64,000 nt of DNA from Chloroflexota bacterium (GCA_016875915.1 VGOM01000004.1:1-64000); one strand, 5' to 3'. Positions 54,446-62,961 are shown, counted from the first letter of the stretch. Numbers and translations are program-made. The notes: a model not told the origin generated them from the letters alone.

Positions 54446-54958
54446 ATGAGGAACGAAGTAGGTGAACTGCCCGGGGTGCCGCTGACCGAAAAGGACGTCC
54501 TCCACAAGAAGGTGCTATCGACAGAGTGGGATCCGAAACTGAAGTGGGCATGGGATACAGGGATAGGCTACGGTAGATACCTGAACGAGCTGAAGAAGGG
54601 TAGGATTGTTGGAAGTAAATGCAACAAGTGCAAACGTGTGTTGCTGCCCGCTCGAGCCTTTTGTGAGTTGTGCTTCCGACAGGTAGATGAGTGGGTTCAT
54701 CTCAAGGATACTGGTACGGTCAACACATTCTCTATCGCATACACTGATTGGGTCGCCAGGAGGATAAAGGAGCCACGCATTCCAGCTATGATCGAAATCG
54801 ATGGTTCCGGAGGTGTCGCAATTCTGCATTTGTTGGGAGCAGTTGATCCGAAGCAAGTAAGAGTTGGACTGCGAGTCAAAGCTGTATGGAAGCCAGAGAG
54901 CCAGCGGGAAGGCGCAATAACAGATATCCTTCACTGGCTACCGATGGGGGAGGGTTAG
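54446..54958 (+). CDS. DUF35 OB-fold protein with intact zinc ribbon (quartet 2, subunit D3)
   Basis: The 170-residue protein has GRIVGSKCNKCKRVLLPARAFCELCFRQ, with two Cys-x2-Cys pairs for zinc (54596-54679). An OB fold follows (TVNTFSIAYTDWVARR, VAILHLLGAVDPKQVRVGLRVKAVW at 54817-54891). ATG 54446 lies five bases after GAGGAGG. It resembles D2 at 48351, whose ribbon has decayed. It is the presumed partner of T3/T4 and lies directly after T4. Confidence 0.88.
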   Translation: MRNEVGELPGVPLTEKDVLHKKVLSTEWDPKLKWAWDTGIGYGRYLNELKKGRIVGSKCNKCKRVLLPARAFCELCFRQVDEWVHLKDTGTVNTFSIAYTDWVARRIKEPRIPAMIEIDGSGGVAILHLLGAVDPKQVRVGLRVKAVWKPESQREGAITDILHWLPMGEG

Positions 54959-54961
54959 AGA

Positions 54962-55462
54962 GTGTCGGCAGAGAAGGTAACGCAGCTTAGTCAAACAAAA
55001 CGGATGTTTGGAGAGCTGTCATTCGGGCCTCAGGACGTCAAGCTATACGGTCAGTATACATACGGCATTGCTGGAGAACGCTTCTTCAGAGAGATCAAGG
55101 ACAATGGCCGAATCATGGGCACAAGATGTCAGAAATGCCAGCTAGTCTACTTGCCCCCTCGCATATACTGCGAACGCTGCTTTGCCGAATTGAAGGAGTG
55201 GGTAGAGGTAGAGGGCAAAGGTAGAGTACACAGCTACACAGCTGTTCATGTTGATCTCGATGGCAACAGATTGAACGAGCCAATACTAATGGCGATAGTG
55301 GAATTCCCTGGCATCTATGGTGGATTCGTTCATAAGCTCGGAGAAATCGAACCCAGGGATGTTCGTATTGGCTTGAAGGTTGAAGTGGTCCTAAAACGTG
55401 AAGAGGAGCGAGAGGGTTCCATCCTAGATATCGAGTACTTCAAGCCGGGGATGTTTGATTGA
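54962..55462 (+). CDS. DUF35 OB-fold protein with intact zinc ribbon (quartet 2, subunit D4)
   Basis: The 166-residue protein has ERFFREIKDNGRIMGTRC, where the zinc ribbon begins (TRCQKCQLVYLPPRIYCERCF, four Cys, 55126-55188). A typical OB fold follows (RVHSYTAVHVDLDGNRL, RDVRIGLKVEVVLKREEE). It starts with GTG 4 nt after the previous stop. It resembles D1 at 47887. It closes the second quartet, whose order T3-T4-D3-D4 mirrors D1-D2-T1-T2. Confidence 0.88.
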   Translation: MSAEKVTQLSQTKRMFGELSFGPQDVKLYGQYTYGIAGERFFREIKDNGRIMGTRCQKCQLVYLPPRIYCERCFAELKEWVEVEGKGRVHSYTAVHVDLDGNRLNEPILMAIVEFPGIYGGFVHKLGEIEPRDVRIGLKVEVVLKREEEREGSILDIEYFKPGMFD

Positions 55463-55516
55463 GTCGTGCTACTTGACCTGCCCCCCAAGAATGATCCTGT
55501 CCCATAGGCATACCGA

Positions 55517-56686
55517 ATGGCGTTGGATTTCGATCTCACAGAAGAACAGAACCTGACGCGTCGAGCCGTGCGGGAATTCGCTGAGACGGAGATAGCACCC
55601 GTCGCGCAGGAACTGGATGAGCGCGAGGAATTCTCGGTCGAGCTCACGCAGAGAATGGCCGGGATAGGCCTTCTGGGCTGCTGCGTTCCCGACAGGTACG
55701 GCGGGGCGGGAATGGGGTACGTATCGTACATCATCGCCGTGGAGGAACTGGCCAGGATTGACGGTTCGCAGGCAGCTACGATCGCCGCAGCGAATTCCCT
55801 GGGAGTTGGACCAATCTACCAGTTTGGCAACGAAACGCAGAAGAAGGAATGGCTCCCGGGGCTCTGTTCCGGGCAGATGTTGGCTGCCTTCGGCCTGACA
55901 GAGCCTGAGGCTGGTTCCGACGCTGGAAGCTCCAAGACCACAGCAGGGCTGCGCAACGGGAGATGGGTGATAAACGGAAGGAAGATCTTCATCACCAACT
56001 CGGCATGCCCGCTGACGGGAGTGGTAATAGTGCAGGGCGTGACCGGCTCTCGTGGCGATGGGAAGCCGGAACTGAGTTGCATACTTGTTCCCGCCGATAC
56101 CCCGGGCCTGACTGCGAGAGAGATGAAAGGGAAGATGATGTGGCGGGCATCCAACACCGGGGAGCTGTCTCTCGATGATTGCGCAGTGCCGGAAGAGAAT
56201 CTCCTGGGCCAGAGAGGAGACGGTCTGCATCAGATGTTGGCTACCTTGGACAGGGGGCGCCTCAGCATAGCTGCCATGGGGCTCGGCGGTTCCCAAGGTG
56301 CCTTCGAACTGGCTCTGCAGTATGCCAACTCACGGATCCAATTCGGCCGCCCAGTCAGCTCGTTTCAGGCAAATGCGTTCAAGCTGGCGGACATGGTCCT
56401 GGAGATCGAAGCAGCCAGGAACCTGCTCTACAAGGCATGCTGGCTTCTCGAGAAGAAGCGCTCCTTCACCGTGGAAGCGGCCATGGCCAAGCTCTACTGC
56501 TCTGAGGTGATGCACAGGTGCGCGCACAAAGCTGTGCAGTTGCATGGAGGGTATGGTCTGATGAAGGACTTCCGGGTCGAGAGACTCTACCGCGACCAGA
56601 GGCTTCTTGAGATCGGTGAGGGTGCATCGGAGATCTTGCGTATCGTGATCGCCAGGAACATCGGCGTTGCAGGCAGAGGCATGTAG
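55517..56686 (+). CDS. acyl-CoA dehydrogenase
   Basis: FAD enzyme introducing the alpha-beta double bond in an acyl-CoA, 389 residues. The N-terminal helical domain is followed by AFGLTEPEAGSDAGSSKTTA (FAD/substrate signature, about 123-142). KIFITNSACPLTGVVIV follows. The C-terminal QLHGGYGLMKDFRVERLYRD leads to EIGEGASEILRIVIAR, whose Glu in the EGAS motif matches the catalytic base of short/medium-chain enzymes. No electron-transfer flavoprotein genes are in the window. G/C content returns to the level of the first quartet. Ribosome binding site is weak. Confidence 0.94.
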   Translation: MALDFDLTEEQNLTRRAVREFAETEIAPVAQELDEREEFSVELTQRMAGIGLLGCCVPDRYGGAGMGYVSYIIAVEELARIDGSQAATIAAANSLGVGPIYQFGNETQKKEWLPGLCSGQMLAAFGLTEPEAGSDAGSSKTTAGLRNGRWVINGRKIFITNSACPLTGVVIVQGVTGSRGDGKPELSCILVPADTPGLTAREMKGKMMWRASNTGELSLDDCAVPEENLLGQRGDGLHQMLATLDRGRLSIAAMGLGGSQGAFELALQYANSRIQFGRPVSSFQANAFKLADMVLEIEAARNLLYKACWLLEKKRSFTVEAAMAKLYCSEVMHRCAHKAVQLHGGYGLMKDFRVERLYRDQRLLEIGEGASEILRIVIARNIGVAGRGM

Positions 56687-56701
56687 GAAGAAGGCAGCAA
56701 C

Positions 56702-57364
56702 ATGGAGAAGAGAAGAGGAAGGCGCAAAGACACAGTGGTCAAGGGTGAGGACTTCATAACCCACCCTGTCGATCTTGATCGCGCACGAACGGGGCCGAAA
56801 CTCCAGGGGACTCTGGGCGATAGGATCAGAAAGGCTCGCGAGACGCACGGCCTCACAATCAAGGAACTCGGCGATCAGACCGGGATAGACGCGGATATGC
56901 TCGATCGCGTGGAAGCGAATAGGGCGATCCCTCCGCTTGGGGACTTGGTGAAGCTCGGTAGGGCTCTGGAAACCGGAATGAGCTACCTCGTGTCTCCGGG
57001 GACTGACAGACCCATGACTGTGGTCCGCGCCGATCAGCGCAGGGAAGCCTCACGCCATATCGGCAAGAAGGGTGCGCGCCACGGCTATTCCTATGAATCC
57101 TTGGCCCCGGAGAAAGCGAACCGCTCGATGGAGCCCTTCGTGGTGACCCTCACACCCAGTGAAGCAGTCCGGCCATCCACTCACGACGGCCAGGAGTTCC
57201 TCTTCGTGCTTCAAGGACAGATCCTAGTACAGGTCGGTGGCCAGAGAGAGCACCTGGAGCCTGGTGATGCGGTCTACTACGATTCCACCGAGCCGCATTT
57301 CGTCGAATGCGTCGACGGCAGAGAAGCCAAGATACTGGCCGTAATCCATCCGGGGGGACAGTAG
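56702..57364 (+). CDS. XRE-cupin transcriptional regulator
   Basis: The 220 residues comprise a basic N-terminus, an XRE helix-turn-helix (about 38-95: LGDRIRKARETHGLTIKELGDQTGIDADMLDRVE at 56813-56914) and a C-terminal cupin (about 145-217). The cupin is seen in STHDGQEFLFVLQGQILVQVGG and LEPGDAVYYDSTEPHFVEC. Members sense small ligands through the cupin and control nearby catabolic genes. It lies 15 bp after the acyl-CoA dehydrogenase, within the accessory operon, so it may act on that operon in addition to the XRE-PAS-LuxR regulator. Confidence 0.9.
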   Translation: MEKRRGRRKDTVVKGEDFITHPVDLDRARTGPKLQGTLGDRIRKARETHGLTIKELGDQTGIDADMLDRVEANRAIPPLGDLVKLGRALETGMSYLVSPGTDRPMTVVRADQRREASRHIGKKGARHGYSYESLAPEKANRSMEPFVVTLTPSEAVRPSTHDGQEFLFVLQGQILVQVGGQREHLEPGDAVYYDSTEPHFVECVDGREAKILAVIHPGGQ

Positions 57365-57495
57365 CCGTTGCCAGAGCGGGGGAGTGCTTCAGTATGCCAA
57401 GCTCTTAACCAAGGACGGCAAGGACACTGTGATGCAGGCGAGCAGTCGGGACAAACTCGAGGGGCCGAAAACGGAGTAGGTGAAGGAGGTTTCTC

Positions 57496-58545
57496 ATGGC
57501 CACAGTTGCTCGAACACTGCCGTGGTATCTCAATCGACACAAGGTCGCCAGCGCCCTGCGCTCGACGTGGAGGCTGCTCTTTCTTCCCAAGGAGCAGCAG
57601 AAGCGGTTCTTCGACTCCTTCGACGTCTTCTCGATGGAGTGGGAGGCACGGCTGGCAGACAACCCCGGGGACTTCCGGGAGACATCGAGGAAGGTGGCGG
57701 ACTGGTACTCGGTGGTGAACCTCTTGTGCTCGATCGGTCAGATCGAGAAGATGTACATCCCACCCCGGCTGGAGGCCGGCAAGAGCGTGCATCACAACCA
57801 GCTCCTCTACGAGCGCATGCTCGCGGAAGATCTCCGCGTGGGTCCCGGCGACACCGTGCTCGAGCTGGGCTGCGGGCGAGGGCGGGTGGCCTACCACGTC
57901 CACTCGTTGACCGGAGCCGGGCTCGTCGGTTACAACGTGGACGAGTCGCAGGTCAGGAGTGCCAAGGACTTCGCCCGGCAGCGCCGGGCTGACAGCCTGT
58001 GTCAATTCCATGTGCGCGACCTGAACGACGTGCCGTACCCGCTGCAGGACGGAAGCATCGCGGGTGTATACGAGATCGGGGCGATCTGCTACTCCACTGA
58101 TCTCAGCCGCCTCTTCAAGGACGTCCATCGAGTACTTCGACCGGGCGGGCGGGTGTCGCTGCTCGACATCTGCATGCACGACCAATACGACCCCGCCAAC
58201 CCCGAGCACGTGCGGCTCCTGAGCAAGACGAAGCCGCTGGTCGGGCTTCTCCGCGCGCTCCACTGGCATGACTACCAGCGTGCCTTCCACGAGTCGGGCC
58301 TGAAGGTGGTCAAGAACGAGAACCCCAGCATCGACGGCCTGATGGTCCCGATGATTGAGTACCTCAACAGGTACTTCGTCTTGGCGGAGCGGGTGACCAA
58401 GGTGGGGACACGGCTCAGGCTGCTGCCCGCCCACCTCTCCAAGCTGCTCACCAGGTTCAACGAGGAGGGGGAGGCCTTCGTTGCGTTTGACCGAGGCCGG
58501 CTCGGCACGATCGCGCAATACATCGTGGCCGAGAAGCCGCACTAG
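57496..58545 (+). CDS. SAM-dependent methyltransferase, sterol-methyltransferase (Erg6/SMT)-like
   Basis: Class I methyltransferase of 349 residues. VADWYSVVNLLCSIGQIEKMYIPPR (57694-57768) resembles the substrate region before motif I of sterol C-methyltransferases. Motif I is VLELGCGRGRVAYHVHSLTGA (57859-57921), followed by GYNVDESQVRSAKDFA and RVLRPGGRVSLLDI. The C-terminal region is long and basic. The methylated substrate is unknown; tocopherol- or fatty-acid-type methyltransferases are alternatives. AAGGAGG precedes the ATG. It is the last gene before the trp operon, 131 bp after the cupin regulator. Confidence 0.82.
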   Translation: MATVARTLPWYLNRHKVASALRSTWRLLFLPKEQQKRFFDSFDVFSMEWEARLADNPGDFRETSRKVADWYSVVNLLCSIGQIEKMYIPPRLEAGKSVHHNQLLYERMLAEDLRVGPGDTVLELGCGRGRVAYHVHSLTGAGLVGYNVDESQVRSAKDFARQRRADSLCQFHVRDLNDVPYPLQDGSIAGVYEIGAICYSTDLSRLFKDVHRVLRPGGRVSLLDICMHDQYDPANPEHVRLLSKTKPLVGLLRALHWHDYQRAFHESGLKVVKNENPSIDGLMVPMIEYLNRYFVLAERVTKVGTRLRLLPAHLSKLLTRFNEEGEAFVAFDRGRLGTIAQYIVAEKPH

Positions 58546-58661
58546 GCGCGGGCTTCGCCTTGGCCTTGTGGTGGGCGTCGGTGACCCTGCCACCATGGAA
58601 GCGGTTCAGAACGAGCACAGAGGCCCCCCGCCAAGCGGCCCCCGGCCGGCGCATGCGCATG

Positions 58662-58691
58662 TTGACAAAGGCATTATGAGCATTCTATAAT
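58662..58691 (+). promoter_or_regulatory. consensus promoter of the trp operon
   Basis: Perfect TTGACA (58662-58667), an 18-nt spacer and perfect TATAAT (58686-58691). The predicted start is near 58698, at the T-box leader. The stretch 58546-58661 before it shows no gene. Confidence 0.88.
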
Positions 58692-58697
58692 GCTGCG

Positions 58698-58989
58698 CAA
58701 TTGAATAGGTGAAAGGCTGAGAACAGGGAGAGTAGGCTTCCAGCGAGGCACAGAGAGTCGGGGCAGGTGTGAGCCGACGCTGGCGCAGAAGCTGAATGGG
58801 CCTGGGAGCTGCAACCCCAAAGGCATTGCCGAGTAGGGTCTGACGGAAAGGGTACCGTAATCACAACCCAGGGTATAGGGCGTTCGCCGAGGCATTGCCC
58901 CTGTACCTGAGAAGAGATGGTCTCCGCTGGAGACCAAAGAGGGTGGCACCGCGGATGGAGCCCTCCGCCCCTCAATGGAGCGGAGGGCT
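58698..58989 (+). ncRNA. T-box riboswitch, tryptophan-specific
   Basis: The leader has all T-box marks. Stem I contains the AGTA loop E strand (58731-58734), a GCTTC/GAAGC helix, the distal AGAGAG and GGTGTGAG loops, and the specifier codon TGG in GAATGGG (58797-58799), which pairs with the CCA anticodon of tRNA-Trp. The T-box sequence GGGTGGCACCGCGG is at 58941-58954. Its bulge TGGC pairs with an acceptor end GCCA, fitting the G discriminator of bacterial tRNA-Trp. The antiterminator competes with the terminator at 58959-58989. Uncharged tRNA-Trp would allow read-through into trpE. Confidence 0.93.
58959..58989 (+). terminator. T-box-controlled intrinsic terminator
   Basis: A 10-bp stem AGCCCTCCGC/GCGGAGGGCT (58959-58968 with 58980-58989) with an 11-nt loop, followed by TATTGTTT. 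It ends 23 bp before the trpE start codon. Confidence 0.88.
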
Positions 58990-59012
58990 TATTGTTTGGG
59001 CAGCGGAGAGCC

Positions 59013-60512
59013 GTGGACAGTCTGGAGACTTTACATAAAGACAGCCATCAGGGCAACCTGATCCCGGTGGTCAGGGAGCTGCCGGCCGACCTGGAGACGC
59101 CGGTCTCGGTCTTCCTCAAGCTGGGCAAGCGGGCGCCGTCCTTCCTGCTGGAGAGCGTGGAGAGGGGGGAGCAGCTGGGCCGGTACTCCTTCATCGGCAC
59201 CGACCCCTATTTGCAGGTCCAGACCAGCGGGGATGAGGGCCTGGTGCGCAGCAGGCGGGGGACTACGAGCATTGCCCTGGCCAGGGGCGGGAAGGGGCCC
59301 GACCCGCTGCACCTGGTGCAGTCGCTCCTCTCCCGCTACGGGGTGGTCCAGGCACCCGGGCTGCCTCACTTCTGCGGCGGGGCTGTGGGCTATCTGGGCT
59401 ATGACGTGGTGGGCTTCTTCGAGGACCTGCCCGGCTGTCGCCACGATGAACTCAGCCTGCCTGACTCGTCCTTCCTGTTCAGCGACACCCAGGTGGTCTT
59501 CGACCACGTGCAGCACAAGATGAAGGTGGTCTCCAACGTACCCGCCGACGGCTCTGGGATGGAAAGGCAGGCGGCCGCGAAGATCCAGGCTGTCGCCGAG
59601 GCCATGCGGAGCGACCTCGTCCCGGAGCCGCGGACCTCCTTTCCGGTGGGGGGGCAGGCCAACCCGGCCCTGGAATCGAACTTCTCCGCGGAGCGGTTCT
59701 GCGATGCGGTCAGAGCCGCCAAGGAGTACATCCTCAGCGGCGATGCCTTCCAGATCGTCCTCTCTCAGAGGCTGCGCCGCCGCACAGTGGCCCAGCCCTT
59801 CTCCATCTATCGGGCCCTGCGCATGCTCAATCCCTCGCCCTACATGTTCTACCTCGACTTCGGTCACTTCCAGTTGATCGGCTCGTCTCCGGAGATGCTG
59901 GTGAAGCTGGAGGGAGGCCTGGCCGAGACCAGGCCTATCGCCGGTACCAGGCCCAGGGGCAGCAGCGAAGAAGAGGACCAGGCCACCATCGCCCTCCTGC
60001 TGGCAGATCCCAAGGAGAGGGCAGAGCACAACATGCTGGTGGATCTGGGCCGGAACGACATCGGCCGGGTGGCCCGGCATGGCTCTGTCAAGGTGCCCCT
60101 GTACATGGGAATAGAGAAGTACTCCCACGTGATTCACATCGTGTCGTCGGTCAAAGGGGATTTGAACCAGGGCTGCAGTGCCTTCGATCTCCTCCGGGCC
60201 TGCTTCCCGGCGGGCACGGTCAGCGGTGCCCCCAAGGTGCGGGCCATGGAGATCATCGCTGAGCTTGAGGGGACCCGGCGAGGACCCTACGCCGGCGCGG
60301 TGGGCTACTTCGGCTTCGGGGGCAATATGGACACCTGCATCACCATCCGGACCATTGTCATGGTGGGCGACATGGTCTATCTGCAGGGTGGGGCCGGGAT
60401 CGTGGCCGACTCCGATCCGATGAGGGAGTACCAGGAGACCCTGAGCAAGATCCAGGTCCTGGACGATGCGGTCTGTCTGGCGGAGCGCTGGAAGTCCGAG
60501 GGCCGGGGGTAG
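59013..60512 (+). CDS. trpE: anthranilate synthase component I
   Basis: Makes anthranilate from chorismate with ammonia from a glutamine amidotransferase. The 499 residues carry the tryptophan-site region LLESVERGEQLGRYSFIG and TRPIAGTRPRG. The Ala in the PIAGT motif marks TrpE rather than PabB. MLVDLGRNDIGRVARHG and FPAGTVSGAPKVRAMEIIAE follow. GTG 59013 with GGAG upstream is the likely start; the frame before it lies inside the T-box terminator. No trpG follows, so an amidotransferase from elsewhere (pabA at 32 kb) is needed. Confidence 0.96.
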   Translation: MDSLETLHKDSHQGNLIPVVRELPADLETPVSVFLKLGKRAPSFLLESVERGEQLGRYSFIGTDPYLQVQTSGDEGLVRSRRGTTSIALARGGKGPDPLHLVQSLLSRYGVVQAPGLPHFCGGAVGYLGYDVVGFFEDLPGCRHDELSLPDSSFLFSDTQVVFDHVQHKMKVVSNVPADGSGMERQAAAKIQAVAEAMRSDLVPEPRTSFPVGGQANPALESNFSAERFCDAVRAAKEYILSGDAFQIVLSQRLRRRTVAQPFSIYRALRMLNPSPYMFYLDFGHFQLIGSSPEMLVKLEGGLAETRPIAGTRPRGSSEEEDQATIALLLADPKERAEHNMLVDLGRNDIGRVARHGSVKVPLYMGIEKYSHVIHIVSSVKGDLNQGCSAFDLLRACFPAGTVSGAPKVRAMEIIAELEGTRRGPYAGAVGYFGFGGNMDTCITIRTIVMVGDMVYLQGGAGIVADSDPMREYQETLSKIQVLDDAVCLAERWKSEGRG

Positions 60513-60521
60513 GGATAGGAG

Positions 60522-61544
60522 ATGATCAAGGAGGCCATTGCCCGGCTGGTGGAAGGGGCGGACCTGGAACAGGGCCAGGCCGAGGTGGTGATGCACGAAA
60601 TCATGTCCGGAGAGGCCACACCGGTGCAGATCGGCGCTTTCGCCACCGCGCTGAGGATGAAGGGGGAGACGGCGGCGGAGATCGCGGGCTGCGCCCGGGC
60701 CATGCGGGCCAGGTGCCTCAGGGTGATCACGGCCACGAAGCCCCTGATGGACACCTGCGGCACCGGCGGGGACGGTGCGGGCACCTTCAACGTGTCCACG
60801 GCCGTGGCCCTGGTCATCGCCGGCGCGGGCGTGCCGGTGGCCAAGCACGGCAACCGCTCCGTGTCCAGCCGCTGCGGCAGCGCTGATGTGCTGGAGGCCC
60901 TGGGGGTGAAGATCGATCTCAAACCGGAAGAGATGGCCCGGTGCATCGACGAAGCGGGCATCGGCTTTCTCTTCGCCCCGTTGCTTCATCCGGCCATGAA
61001 ACATGCCGCCCTTCCCAGGCGGGAGATCGGCATCAGGACCATCTTCAACATCCTCGGCCCGCTGACCAATCCCGCCTCGGCCTCAAGCCAGTTGCTCGGC
61101 GTATACGATTCAAAACTGGTGGAGACCATGGCTGTTGTGCTGGACATGCTGGGCGTGCATTCGGCGCTGGTGGTCCATGGCGCCGGGGGACTGGACGAGC
61201 TGTCGCTCTCAGGCACCAACATGGTGGCCCGGCTCCGGGACGGCCGGGTGGACAGCTTCCCGCTCGATCCCCGGGACCTGGGGCTGCCGCCGGCCCGGCC
61301 GGATCAGATAAGCGGGGGATCGCCGGAGCACAACGCCGCTATGATGAAGGCCGTGCTCGGAGGAGAGAGAGGCTCCGTGCGGGACACGGTGCTGCTCAAC
61401 GCCGCGGCCGGACTGGTGGCCGCCGGGAGAGCGGGTGGATTCAAGGAAGGAATGGGACTGGCTGTGCAGTCGATAGACAGCGGCGCAGCGCTGGGTCGGC
61501 TGAATGCCTTGGTCAATCTTACCCAGAGTATGGGGCAGGCATGA
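60522..61544 (+). CDS. trpD: anthranilate phosphoribosyltransferase
   Basis: Transfers phosphoribose from PRPP to anthranilate. The 340-residue protein has MDTCGTGGDGAGTFNVST near residue 75 (PRPP binding), GVPVAKHGNRSVSSRCGSADVLEALG near 105 (60831-60908), and RTIFNILGPLTNPA. It starts 9 nt after trpE and overlaps trpC by 4 bp (ATGA), in line with translational coupling through the operon. Confidence 0.97.
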   Translation: MIKEAIARLVEGADLEQGQAEVVMHEIMSGEATPVQIGAFATALRMKGETAAEIAGCARAMRARCLRVITATKPLMDTCGTGGDGAGTFNVSTAVALVIAGAGVPVAKHGNRSVSSRCGSADVLEALGVKIDLKPEEMARCIDEAGIGFLFAPLLHPAMKHAALPRREIGIRTIFNILGPLTNPASASSQLLGVYDSKLVETMAVVLDMLGVHSALVVHGAGGLDELSLSGTNMVARLRDGRVDSFPLDPRDLGLPPARPDQISGGSPEHNAAMMKAVLGGERGSVRDTVLLNAAAGLVAAGRAGGFKEGMGLAVQSIDSGAALGRLNALVNLTQSMGQA

Positions 61545-62317
61545 CCATCGTCGATGACATAGCCGCGGACGTCCGCCGGGGGCTGGCCGAAAGGAAGCAC
61601 CGCGAACCGCTCGCCGGCTTGGCGGGGGGATTGAACATCCATGGGATGCCGCGGGACTTCGGGGCCGCGCTGTGCGGTGACGGGGTGAGGCTCATCGCCG
61701 AGATGAAGAGGGCCTCGCCCTCCAAGGGCTGGCTCTGTCCCCGGCTCGATGCTGGCATGATGGCGCTGAGATACGCCAGGGGAGGCGCGGCGGCCGTCTC
61801 GGTGCTGACGGAGCGCACACGCTTCAAGGGCGACCGGGCCGACCTGACCGCGGCGCGTCTGGCCACGGAGCTGCCGGTGCTCTGCAAGGATTTCATTCTG
61901 GACGAGTACCAGATCCACGAAGCCAGGTTTTGGGGCGCTGACGCCGTGCTGCTCATAGCCTCACTGCTGTCCTCGGACGAGATGAGGGCGTTCATCGGCA
62001 TGGCCGAGGGCCTGGGCATGGCTGCCCTGGTTGAGGTGCATACAGAGGCGGAGGTGGAGAAGGCCCTGTCCGCCAAAGCCGCCATTGTGGGCATCAACAA
62101 CCGCAGTCTGGCCGATTTCAGCGTGGATCTGGGGACGACGCTGACGCTGCGCCCCCTGATTCCCGACGGGATCACCGTGGTCAGCGAGAGCGGGATACGG
62201 TCGAGGGCGGACATCTCGGCCCTCAGGGCCGCGGGGGTCAACGCCTTCCTGGTAGGCGAGGCTCTGGTGACCAGTCCCGACCCCGAGGCCAGGCTGCAGG
62301 AGCTGGTGAAGGGCTGA
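61541..62317 (+). CDS. trpC: indole-3-glycerol phosphate synthase
   Basis: Ring closure of carboxyphenylamino-deoxyribulose phosphate to indoleglycerol phosphate. The 258-residue TIM barrel has LIAEMKRASPSKGW (catalytic Lys), AAAVSVLTERTRFKGD, LPVLCKDFILDEYQI, VGINNRSLADFSVDL and VVSESGIRSRADI, the conserved phosphate-binding strands. Its ATG overlaps the trpD stop (ATGA), and its stop overlaps the trpF start by one base. Confidence 0.97.
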   Translation: MTIVDDIAADVRRGLAERKHREPLAGLAGGLNIHGMPRDFGAALCGDGVRLIAEMKRASPSKGWLCPRLDAGMMALRYARGGAAAVSVLTERTRFKGDRADLTAARLATELPVLCKDFILDEYQIHEARFWGADAVLLIASLLSSDEMRAFIGMAEGLGMAALVEVHTEAEVEKALSAKAAIVGINNRSLADFSVDLGTTLTLRPLIPDGITVVSESGIRSRADISALRAAGVNAFLVGEALVTSPDPEARLQELVKG

Positions 62318-62961
62318 TGGAGAGACGGGGAATGGTCAGGGTCAAGATCTGTGGCATCACCAGCGCCGATGATGCCCTGGCCGCCGTTGAGTTCGGGGCG
62401 GACGCGCTGGGCTTCGTCTTCGCCCCCAGCCCCAGGCAGGTGACGCCGGAGCAGGCGGCCCGCATCGTGGCGATGCTGCCCCCCTTCGTCTGCACGGTGG
62501 GGGTCTTTGTGGACCGTGACGTTGCCGGGGTAGAGGCGGTGATGAAGCTGTGCCATCTCGACCTGGCCCAACTGCACGGCGAGGAGACCCCGGCCGACTG
62601 CCGGGCCCTGGCCCCCCGGGTCATCAAGTCCTTTGCGGTCAGGGACGAATCGGTCCTGGCCGCGCTGCCCGGGTACAGGGTGGCCGCCTATCTGCTCGAT
62701 ACCCACCATGCGGTGCTCAAGGGGGGCACCGGCCGGACCTTCGACTGGAGCATCGCCCGGCGGGCTGCCGCCTGCGGCCCGGTGATCATCTCCGGCGGCC
62801 TGACCGCCAGCAACGTGGGACAGGCCATCGCCATCGGACGGCCCTGTGCCGTGGACGTGGCCAGCGGCGTGGAGTCGCGGCCGGGTGTCAAGGACCACGC
62901 CAGGCTGAAGGCCTTCATAGAAGCGGCCAAGAGCAGCCCGGTTCCCTCAGGGACGGACTGA
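62317..62961 (+). CDS. trpF: phosphoribosylanthranilate isomerase
   Basis: Amadori isomerisation step of tryptophan synthesis. The 214-residue TIM barrel begins [19 protein letters not shown] with the catalytic Cys near residue 12. [38 protein letters not shown], the catalytic Asp in AAYLLDTHH and [15 protein letters not shown] follow. ATG 62317 overlaps the trpC stop; a second ATG at 62332 behind GACGGGGA is an alternative start. Confidence 0.95.
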   Translation: MERRGMVRVKICGITSADDALAAVEFGADALGFVFAPSPRQVTPEQAARIVAMLPPFVCTVGVFVDRDVAGVEAVMKLCHLDLAQLHGEETPADCRALAPRVIKSFAVRDESVLAALPGYRVAAYLLDTHHAVLKGGTGRTFDWSIARRAAACGPVIISGGLTASNVGQAIAIGRPCAVDVASGVESRPGVKDHARLKAFIEAAKSSPVPSGTD

